Shown: positions 1 to 4,690 of the stretch, piece after piece | Layout: the number at the start of each line of letters is the position of its first letter | Numbering within the stretch: the stretch's first letter is position 1 | From: Lactobacillus sp. | Lineage (GTDB): Bacteria; Bacillota; Bacilli; Lactobacillales; Lactobacillaceae | Assembly: GCA_003482405.1 (NCBI GenBank) | Contig: DMZB01000210.1 | Coordinates: 1-5,495 of the forward strand | Direction: 5' to 3' | Length of the DNA: 5,495 bases | Position numbers and translations under genes: made by a program | The notes under the pieces: generated by a model | Database searches by the model: none | Seen by the model: the letters and a program-made list of their open reading frames with translations, nothing else | What the model was told of the DNA's origin: nothing

Positions 1-163
1 GTTGAAACGCGCTCAAATCCAGCTGTTGTGGTTTGGCCATGAATTCCAGAGATCCGTTAACAATCCCAGTGTCATACCCAAAGAGTAGAGATCCCATCGC
101 TGAAATGAACGTCGCCGCCCAAAGGAAGCCAACGTGAGAATTTTGATCCTTACTTTGCTCCAT
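1..163 (-). CDS. IolT-like MFS sugar porter, N-terminal fragment (cut by window edge)
   Basis: This is the start of a membrane sugar transporter, with 54 codons visible before the window ends. It begins at ATG 163. An in-frame TAA lies seven codons upstream, so no longer start is possible. A short hydrophilic N-terminus (residues 1-10) leads into the first membrane helix (about 12-36), which contains LLFGYDTGIVNG. That is the typical first-helix motif of the sugar porter family. Asp31 sits where proton-coupled members such as XylE carry their coupling aspartate. The following EFMAKPQQLDL resembles the first extracellular loop of B. subtilis IolT. The gene starts 33 bases after the preceding dehydrogenase stop, with only a weak purine-rich ribosome binding site (AGAAAGAAGA), so translation may be partly coupled. 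The inositol specificity is inferred from context; another polyol or sugar is possible. Confidence 0.85.
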   Translation of the reverse strand, partial: MEQSKDQNSHVGFLWAATFISAMGSLLFGYDTGIVNGSLEFMAKPQQLDLSAFQ

Positions 164-196
164 TATTGAGTCTTCTTTCTTTTAAGTAGTTACAGG

Positions 197-1237
197 TCAT
201 CCTTTTGGAATATCAACGAGCTGACCTGTTGCAGCTGATTGCTGACATGCTTTAGCAATCTTTAAAGCCCGAATACCGTCGTCAACGGTGACAGAAGGTT
301 GCTGACCCTGTGCAATATTGTTAACGAAATCCTGAACCTCGTCGAGAAAGGCTTCGTCAAAGCGAGCCCCAAAGCTCTGTAATTGTGGCTTGGAAACGCC
401 ATTTTCGCTAAAGATTGTGACACGGTTAAGATCAGGATGCTCGCCGACACGCAGCCAACCATCTGAATCCATGACTTCAAGTTCAACTTGATTTCCGTGG
501 GCTGCATGACGACCGCCAATTAAGGTTCCGATTTCCCCACCATCCATTTTGAGCTGGGCAACACCTGTTTCAAATTCGCCAATTTCTGCTAACTCTGGTG
601 CAGCAATATTGCTTGTTAGGCCATAGGCTTGAACTGGTTCTTGATGCGTAAACCAGCGAATTAAATCGACATCATGAATATTCATGTCAACGAAGATACC
701 GCCAGAATCTGCTTCTGTAGCAAACTTCTTGAAGCTCTCCATTCCAGAAATTGGGTCAATTCCGTAGCCACGCATATAAATAATCTTACCGATTTTACCT
801 TCATCAACGATTTTTTTAGCGTACTGGTACGACTTATCATAGCGTCTCATAAAGCCGCTTTGGAAAATTTGCTTTGGATGCTGATGAATAGTGTCCGCCA
901 TTTGTTGAACTTCGTTTAGGTCCAGCCCTAATGGTTTTTCACAAAAGACGTGTAATCCTGCATTCATTGCGTAGATGGTCATTTCCGGATGGAATGGTGT
1001 CGGTGCCACAATGACAACGGCATCCAAATTAGATTGGTCGATCATTTCTTTATAGTCGAGAAATGTTTTTTCAATTCCTAATTCGTCATGCGCCCATTTC
1101 AATTGGTCTTTATCAAGCGCACAAGCTGCAACAACATCGACGCCTTGAATCTGTTGGGTGAGATGCCTTGCATGCCTAGACCCCAAACGTCCTAAACCAA
1201 TAATTCCAACACGTACTGGATTGTCTTGATTTGTCAT
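197..1237 (-). CDS. Gfo/Idh/MocA family oxidoreductase, probable inositol/inosose dehydrogenase
   Basis: This is a 346-residue cytoplasmic NAD(P)-dependent dehydrogenase, of usual length for the family. The Rossmann domain carries GLGRLG at residues 14-19. The catalytic signature E100-K101-P102 follows, and the pair Asp184/His188 in DMNIHDVD matches K97, D172 and H176 of B. subtilis IolG. GFMRRYD (128-134) is the usual substrate-side loop, and the C-terminal half is the alpha/beta substrate domain. The acidic residue that normally ends the second beta strand and selects NAD is replaced by Ala40, with Arg17 in the glycine loop, so NADP(H) use is plausible. A strong GGGAGGGG ribosome binding site (1243-1250) supports ATG 1237. 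It is fourth in the presumed operon, 27 bases after the second IolG. The substrate is not determined by sequence; scyllo-inositol/inosose or another stereoisomer is the best guess from context. Confidence 0.9.
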   Translation of the reverse strand: MTNQDNPVRVGIIGLGRLGSRHARHLTQQIQGVDVVAACALDKDQLKWAHDELGIEKTFLDYKEMIDQSNLDAVVIVAPTPFHPEMTIYAMNAGLHVFCEKPLGLDLNEVQQMADTIHQHPKQIFQSGFMRRYDKSYQYAKKIVDEGKIGKIIYMRGYGIDPISGMESFKKFATEADSGGIFVDMNIHDVDLIRWFTHQEPVQAYGLTSNIAAPELAEIGEFETGVAQLKMDGGEIGTLIGGRHAAHGNQVELEVMDSDGWLRVGEHPDLNRVTIFSENGVSKPQLQSFGARFDEAFLDEVQDFVNNIAQGQQPSVTVDDGIRALKIAKACQQSAATGQLVDIPKG

Positions 1238-1264
1238 AATTACCCCTCCCAGGATATTTGACCT

Positions 1265-2302
1265 TTACTTAGCGGCATACAAAGCTGGTGCTTCTGGGAA
1301 ACTCAAATCTTGTGTAGCACCCTTATCGTTCAATGATGTGATTGCAGCATCTGCTGTAACCGCAGCAATATACCCGTCCCATGCAGACGGACCAACTGGT
1401 GATTCTTCAGCGGAGACATGGTTGATAAAGTCGCGGAATTCAATGTCATAAGCACTTTCGAAACGTGCCTTCCAGTCTGTCAAAATAGCCGTGCTGTATT
1501 CAGCGTTTAAGCGCGTCGCAACTTGTGGCACCGTTGGCAATTCCAGGACACCTTCTTCACCAATAACGTCACATTTAATGTCATAACCATATTGACAACG
1601 AACAAAGACTTCGATGATGATGTTGATCCCGGTCTTCGTTTCCATCATGACGATCATTGGGTCTTGAATCTTAGCGTTCTGAACATACTTGGTCTGTTTA
1701 GGACTGAAGACACGAATGTTTGCGTAATCGTCATTAATCAACCAGTGATCCAAGTCGATTTCATGAATGGCAGTTTCGATGATTGAACGACTTGAGTCAT
1801 ATTCTTCAGGTTGTGTTTGGTTGTAGTGACGTTCGTCAATCATCAGTGGTGCACCAATCTTGCCATCGTCGATCATTTGCTTCATTTGAACGTATTCTGG
1901 AGCATAGTGGCGCATGAAGCCGACTTGCAACATCCGTTTGCCATACTTCTTTTCTTCAGCAATGATGTCCAAACATTGTTTTGCATCCAAAGCTAGTGGT
2001 TTTTCACAGAATGTGAATTTGCCGGCTTTAAGTGCGGCCATGACGATTTCGTAGTGAGCTTTGTTATTCGCAGTACATACAACAACATCAACGTCTGGGT
2101 CGTTAACCAAGTCGTGATAATCCAAATAGTCATGAGCAGTTAATCCTTGCCGGTCCAATTCTTTTTTTGCCTTGCCAGGGACGATATCACAAACCGCTGT
2201 GACATCGACATTGGCGATCGTCTTTGTTAAACGGTGTAAGTGATCAGATCCGATAAATCCGATCCCTACAATCCCTACTTTGGTAACATGCGTTTCAGCC
2301 AT
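1265..2302 (-). CDS. iolG: Inositol 2-dehydrogenase, B. subtilis IolG-like (second paralogue)
   Basis: This 345-residue enzyme would oxidise myo-inositol (and perhaps D-chiro-inositol) to the inosose with NAD+. The N-terminal Rossmann fold has GIGFIG at residues 13-18. Asp39 ends the second beta strand, as in NAD-specific relatives. The catalytic signature is E100-K101-P102 with His180 in ETAIHEID. The C-terminal domain looks closest to B. subtilis IolG as I recall it, with QYGYDIKCDVIGEEG and AWDGYIAAVTADA both present, and the length is nearly the same (344 there). One oddity is Glu176 where B. subtilis IolG has catalytic-site Asp172. ATG 2302 is preceded by TAAGGAGAT (2309-2317), a strong ribosome binding site. 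The gene follows iolE by 31 bases and precedes the third dehydrogenase by 27. In L. casei, iol clusters also carry paralogous dehydrogenases with different inositol isomer preference, so the exact isomer is open. Confidence 0.9.
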   Translation of the reverse strand: MAETHVTKVGIVGIGFIGSDHLHRLTKTIANVDVTAVCDIVPGKAKKELDRQGLTAHDYLDYHDLVNDPDVDVVVCTANNKAHYEIVMAALKAGKFTFCEKPLALDAKQCLDIIAEEKKYGKRMLQVGFMRHYAPEYVQMKQMIDDGKIGAPLMIDERHYNQTQPEEYDSSRSIIETAIHEIDLDHWLINDDYANIRVFSPKQTKYVQNAKIQDPMIVMMETKTGINIIIEVFVRCQYGYDIKCDVIGEEGVLELPTVPQVATRLNAEYSTAILTDWKARFESAYDIEFRDFINHVSAEESPVGPSAWDGYIAAVTADAAITSLNDKGATQDLSFPEAPALYAAK

Positions 2303-2333
2303 GATGTAATCTCCTTATTTTTGTCTGATTTGT

Positions 2334-3242
2334 CTAGTTAAATTCAGAAATTAAATTTGTGTCGATGTACTTACGAGCAACTTGTGCCATTTCGAGTGGG
2401 TTTGCTTTGTCTGGATCTTGTTCAGCTTCAACAACAATCCAGCCTTTATAGTTGTTTTCAACAAGCTTCTTGAAGACTGGCTTAAAGTCCAAATCACCAT
2501 CCCCAGGGACCGTGAACATTCCGTTCAAGAATGCTTGCTGGAAAGTCAGTCCCTTTTCGCGTGAATCGGCTTCCTGCTTCTTTCGAACATCCTTAAAGTG
2601 AACGTGGACGACACGGTCAATGTGGTCATTTAAGAGACTCATGTAGTCACCGTCAGAAACGTAAATATGGCCTGTGTCGAATAACAAACCAACTTTATCT
2701 GGGTCAGTGTTGGCCATTAAACGATCCGTTTCTTCTTTAGTTTGAATGCCAGTCCCCATGTGGTGATGATAAGCAACCTTGATACCATATTTAGCCGCGA
2801 TTTCGCCGTAATGATTCAAGCCTTCGCAAACTTCATCCCATTCCTTATCAGTAAAATGTGGTTTGTCCGTGAAGATATTTGCAGTATCGGAGCGTTGAAT
2901 TGTATATGTTTGTTCTGAGACAACGGCAACTGGTGCATTAACCGCTTTCAGAAATTGGCAGTGCTTTTCGAAAGCTTCACTGGCCTTTTCAATGCCATCG
3001 CGGATGATGTAACTACTGAACCACTGACCAGCAATGTGCAAATTGCGTAGTTTTAATTCATAATTCAGCTTTTCTGGTGCTGGGAAGAAACCACCGACTT
3101 CGGTGCCATCAAACCCTGCGACAACAATGTCGCTCAATAATTGCTGAAGATTGTTTTCCTTACCAATTGATGGAATATCGTCGTTCCGCCAACCAATGGG
3201 CGCAATGCCCCACTTAATGTCGTTCTTAACATCTGATGCCAT
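2334..3242 (-). CDS. iolE: Inosose dehydratase IolE (2-keto-myo-inositol dehydratase)
   Basis: This enzyme removes water from 2-keto-myo-inositol (scyllo-inosose) to give 3D-trihydroxycyclohexane-1,2-dione, the step after IolG (EC 4.2.1.44). The 302-residue protein matches the family length of about 300 and has the xylose-isomerase-like TIM-barrel fold. Characteristic segments are [12 protein letters not shown] (11-22), [13 protein letters not shown] (42-54), [14 protein letters not shown] (155-168), [14 protein letters not shown] (186-199), HVHFKDVR (213-220), GDGDLDF (247-253) and VVEAEQDP (270-277). His159-161, Asp189, His192, His215 and Glu272 are likely metal or catalytic residues by family analogy. 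The chosen start is ATG 3242, with GGAGG (3251-3255) eight bases upstream. A further in-frame ATG at 3281 lies inside the preceding gene, has no such site, and would add 13 unrelated residues. It begins 16 bases after the iolG stop, so tight co-expression is expected. Confidence 0.95.
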   Translation of the reverse strand: MASDVKNDIKWGIAPIGWRNDDIPSIGKENNLQQLLSDIVVAGFDGTEVGGFFPAPEKLNYELKLRNLHIAGQWFSSYIIRDGIEKASEAFEKHCQFLKAVNAPVAVVSEQTYTIQRSDTANIFTDKPHFTDKEWDEVCEGLNHYGEIAAKYGIKVAYHHHMGTGIQTKEETDRLMANTDPDKVGLLFDTGHIYVSDGDYMSLLNDHIDRVVHVHFKDVRKKQEADSREKGLTFQQAFLNGMFTVPGDGDLDFKPVFKKLVENNYKGWIVVEAEQDPDKANPLEMAQVARKYIDTNLISEFN

Positions 3243-3250
3243 AACTATTG

Positions 3251-3255
3251 CCTCC
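3251..3255 (-). promoter_or_regulatory. Ribosome binding site of iolE
   Basis: GGAGG on the minus strand lies eight bases before ATG 3242. It fixes the iolE start there rather than at the upstream in-frame ATG at 3281. The site falls in the 16-base gap after the iolG stop codon. Confidence 0.85.
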
Positions 3256-3258
3256 GTT

Positions 3259-4269
3259 TCATATGTCTTTAACTGAAACAACTTTGCCTGTATCTAGTGA
3301 TTGCTTTGCCGCTTGGGCCAACCGAATGGCACGAATGCCATCTTCAAACGTACACTGCACGTCATGTTCGCCGCGAACTGCGCCAAAGAATGATTCGAGT
3401 TCACGTTTGTATGCGTCCATGTAACGTTGTAGGAAGAAGAACATCGGTTTATCACCGGCAACGTTATCCTTTGATGAATATGTGGTTGTAGAATCCGTTA
3501 CATTATCGGCATGTGCCATACCTTTTGACCCAAACAGTTCAATACGTTGGTCATAGCCATAAACTGCTTGGCGGCTGTTATCAATAACACCCATCATGCC
3601 GTTCTTAAACATCAACGTAATAATGGCAGTATCAATGTCACCAGCCTTGCCAATCTCATCATTAACCATGACATTACCGGTAACGAATACCCGATCAACC
3701 TCTTCATTGGTAATGAATCGTGCCATGTCAAAGTCGTGAATCGTCATATCCATAAAGATTCCACCAGAGTGACGGACATAATCCATCGACGGTGGTTCAG
3801 GATCCCGCGACGTAATCTTAAGAATCTGTTCATCCCCAAGACTGCCTTCATTTCTGTAATCCACAATCCGATCAAAGTTCTTATCAAACCGACGATTAAA
3901 TCCGACCTCGAATTTAACCCCGGTTTTTTTGACGGTATTAAATGCTTTCAGTATCGCCTCGTCATCAAAGCCCACGGGCTTTTCACAGAAAATGTCTTTA
4001 CCAGCATTTGCTGCATCAATCGTCATCTCTGGATGCAAATCAGTTGGCGTGCAAATCAAGACTGCCTGAATCTCTGGACCATCTAAGACTTCGTGATAAT
4101 CTTTAACGACCTCTCGGACTGAGTACTTCTCCAACCAATCAGAAGTCGCAACAATGTCACAAATTGTTTTAATTTCGACATTGTTAATCTGCTTCAAATT
4201 GTTGAAATGAACATTTCCGATTCGTCCCATGCCAATGATTCCGATTGTGATTTTTTTGTCATTACTCAT
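3259..4269 (-). CDS. iolG: Inositol 2-dehydrogenase IolG, first gene of the operon
   Basis: This enzyme oxidises myo-inositol to 2-keto-myo-inositol using NAD+, the entry step of the iol pathway. The 336-residue protein has GMGRIG (13-18), Asp38 at the end of beta strand 2 (NAD-type), E96-K97-P98, and [12 protein letters not shown] with Asp174/His178. These match K97, D172 and H176 of B. subtilis Iol[12 protein letters not shown] (123-133), [11 protein letters not shown] (151-161), HSGGIFMDM (167-175) and [15 protein letters not shown] are typical of the TIGR04380 inositol 2-dehydrogenase group found in rhizobia and Firmicutes. ATG 4269 is chosen because GGGAGGTG (4275-4282) precedes it and the glycine loop then falls at the usual place. 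The open frame continues upstream to an ATG at 4398, but that codon lies within the promoter -10 region. A scyllo-inositol preference, as in one L. casei paralogue, cannot be excluded. Confidence 0.93.
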   Translation of the reverse strand: MSNDKKITIGIIGMGRIGNVHFNNLKQINNVEIKTICDIVATSDWLEKYSVREVVKDYHEVLDGPEIQAVLICTPTDLHPEMTIDAANAGKDIFCEKPVGFDDEAILKAFNTVKKTGVKFEVGFNRRFDKNFDRIVDYRNEGSLGDEQILKITSRDPEPPSMDYVRHSGGIFMDMTIHDFDMARFITNEEVDRVFVTGNVMVNDEIGKAGDIDTAIITLMFKNGMMGVIDNSRQAVYGYDQRIELFGSKGMAHADNVTDSTTTYSSKDNVAGDKPMFFFLQRYMDAYKRELESFFGAVRGEHDVQCTFEDGIRAIRLAQAAKQSLDTGKVVSVKDI

Positions 4270-4274
4270 GTGAA

Positions 4275-4282
4275 CACCTCCC
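4275..4282 (-). promoter_or_regulatory. Ribosome binding site of iolG
   Basis: GGGAGGTG on the minus strand sits five bases before ATG 4269 (seven from the GGAGG core). It sets the iolG start and argues against the 43-residue N-terminal extension that the open frame would allow. Confidence 0.85.
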
Positions 4283-4323
4283 TTCAAGTTATGATATGAA
4301 GCAATTGCTAACTGAGCAAATGC

Positions 4324-4342
4324 TTGTGAATTATTATCACAA
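4324..4342. repeat. Inverted repeat TTGTGA-N7-TCACAA, candidate operator in the iolG leader
   Basis: TTGTGA (4324-4329) and TCACAA (4337-4342) are perfect inverted arms around a 7-base AT spacer. The site lies about 50 bases downstream of the predicted iolG transcription start, where a bound repressor could block elongation. It resembles a Crp-type half-site pair, but the spacer is 7 rather than 6. The binding protein is unknown. Confidence 0.45.
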
Positions 4343-4365
4343 ATCATCATATACAGTCGCATCTC

Positions 4366-4380
4366 ATGATGTTTTATCAT
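4366..4380. repeat. Short inverted repeat ATGAT-N5-ATCAT near the iolG transcription start
   Basis: ATGAT (4366-4370) and ATCAT (4376-4380) flank GTTTT. The left arm is part of ATGATGT (4366-4372), the same heptamer that forms the repeat at 4595-4615 in the iolT leader. It lies roughly 10-25 bases downstream of the predicted iolG start of transcription. Five-base arms can arise by chance in AT-rich DNA, so this is weak. Confidence 0.25.
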
Positions 4381-4396
4381 CGCTTCATCTGACGCC

Positions 4397-4424
4397 ATAA
4401 TAGCATGATACTAGTCTTTGTCAA
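4397..4424 (-). promoter_or_regulatory. Promoter of the iolG-iolE operon
   Basis: On the minus strand a perfect -35 box TTGACA (complement of 4419-4424) is followed, after 16 bases, by TATTAT (complement of 4397-4402), five of six matches to TATAAT. Transcription would start near 4390, leaving a leader of about 120 bases before ATG 4269. No other candidate on this strand is as good. Confidence 0.75.
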
Positions 4425-4481
4425 CACAAGTTTTAAAAAATGGAGTCAAAAAGAAAGCGTTTTATAGACGTGTGTTGACAA
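4418..4481. repeat. 11-base inverted repeat enclosing both divergent -35 boxes
   Basis: TTGTCAACACA (4418-4428) is the exact reverse complement of TGTGTTGACAA (4471-4481). Each arm contains the TTGACA -35 box of one of the two divergent promoters plus flanking bases. The arm centres are 53 bases apart, and the cre-like site lies within the interval. Confidence 0.7.
4452..4465 (+). promoter_or_regulatory. Candidate cre site (CcpA binding)
   Basis: AGAAAGCGTTTTAT matches the catabolite-responsive element consensus TGWAARCGYTWNCW at 12 of 14 positions, including the central CG. It lies 10 bases upstream of the iolT -35 and about 28 bases upstream of the iolG -35, so CcpA with HPr-Ser-P could affect both transcripts. 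Catabolite control of inositol genes is well known in Firmicutes. Confidence 0.6.
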
Positions 4482-4503
4482 TCACAAGCACTCGTGAAAT
4501 AAT
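4475..4503 (+). promoter_or_regulatory. Promoter of iolT
   Basis: A perfect -35 TTGACA (4475-4480), a 17-base spacer and AATAAT (4498-4503, five of six matches) form a strong sigma-A-type promoter. Transcription would begin near 4510, giving a leader of about 180 bases before the TTG start. The spacer contains TCACAAGCA (4482-4490), an inverted copy of TGCTTGTGA at 4321-4329, which may be an operator half-site. Confidence 0.75.
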
Positions 4504-4594
4504 TCGTGTCGAAGTTAAATTATAGTTTGTGCGTACAATCACTTTGTGAAAATGATTATTAAATGTATGCCACGCCGGTGATTTGGTTTACACA

Positions 4595-4615
4595 ATGATG
4601 TCGATTTCACATCAT
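4595..4615. repeat. Inverted repeat ATGATGT-N7-ACATCAT in the iolT leader
   Basis: ATGATGT (4595-4601) and ACATCAT (4609-4615) are perfect 7-base arms around a 7-base spacer. The site is about 90 bases downstream of the predicted iolT transcription start. It could be an operator or a weak RNA hairpin. ATGATGT also occurs at 4366-4372, close to the opposite promoter. Confidence 0.45.
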
Positions 4616-4624
4616 AATTTGCTC

Positions 4625-4675
4625 AAAAAAAATGACGATTCATCGGATCCGAATCGTCTACACAAATATTTTTTT
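4625..4675. terminator. Hairpin before iolT; intrinsic-terminator-like when read on the minus strand
   Basis: GACGATTC (4634-4641) and GAATCGTC (4651-4658) form a perfect 8-base stem around a 9-base loop. Eight A (4625-4632) lie on the left and seven T (4669-4675) on the right. Read on the minus strand, the stem is followed by one A and then eight T, the form of an intrinsic terminator that would stop antisense transcripts before they enter the control region. On the plus strand the T run comes 10 bases after the stem, so it is not a standard terminator. There the hairpin ends 18 bases before the ribosome binding site and could affect translation or act as an operator; TCGGATCCGA (4643-4652) inside it is itself palindromic. 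Confidence 0.5.
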
Positions 4676-4676
4676 C

Positions 4677-4685
4677 AGGAGGTGG
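4677..4685 (+). promoter_or_regulatory. Ribosome binding site deciding the TTG start of iolT
   Basis: AGGAGGTGG is a near-perfect ribosome binding site, with eight bases between its GGAGG core and TTG 4691. It picks the non-ATG start: the two ATG codons that follow at 4695 and 4698 are in the +1 frame and end at a TAG at 4818-4820, whereas the TTG frame stays open to the window end. Confidence 0.85.
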
Positions 4686-4690
4686 CTATC

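Larger units (their letters stand above)
4270..4690. other. Divergent intergenic control region between iolG and iolT
   Basis: This 421-base stretch is AT-rich and holds no convincing gene. It separates the minus-strand operon from the plus-strand transporter. It contains two divergent sigma-A-type promoters, a cre-like site between them, several perfect inverted repeats that could be operators, and a hairpin close to the transporter's ribosome binding site. Predicted leaders are about 120 bases for iolG and about 180 bases for iolT, which leaves room for operator or RNA-level control. I do not recognise a known riboswitch class. Confidence 0.8.

Noticed and set aside
262..519. Small open frames opposite or overlapping the dehydrogenases (also 674-919, 1523-1786, 1811-1996, 2382-2564 and 3297-3491)
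   Set aside because: All lie within confident genes in other frames and show no recognisable motif.
3243..3281. N-terminal extension of IolE by 13 residues from ATG 3281
   Set aside because: It would overlap the end of iolG and has no good ribosome binding site, while GGAGG lies eight bases before ATG 3242 and gives the usual family length.
3547..4086. 179-codon open frame on the plus strand
   Set aside because: It is antisense to a clearly coding, motif-rich iolG, lacks a ribosome binding site that I can see, and its translation shows no domain. It is a shadow frame.
4270..4398. N-terminal extension of IolG by 43 residues from an in-frame ATG at 4398
   Set aside because: The ATG overlaps the -10 box of the predicted promoter. 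The added residues resemble nothing in the family, and GGGAGGTG before ATG 4269 sets the normal start.
4547..4560. Second cre-like sequence TGAAAATGATTATT
   Set aside because: It matches about 11 of 14 positions but lacks the central CG, which is nearly always kept in functional cre sites.
4546..4581. Possible leader peptide of about 11 codons (GTG 4546 to TGA) in the iolT leader
   Set aside because: No ribosome binding site precedes it and no run of regulatory codons is seen. Short open frames are expected by chance.
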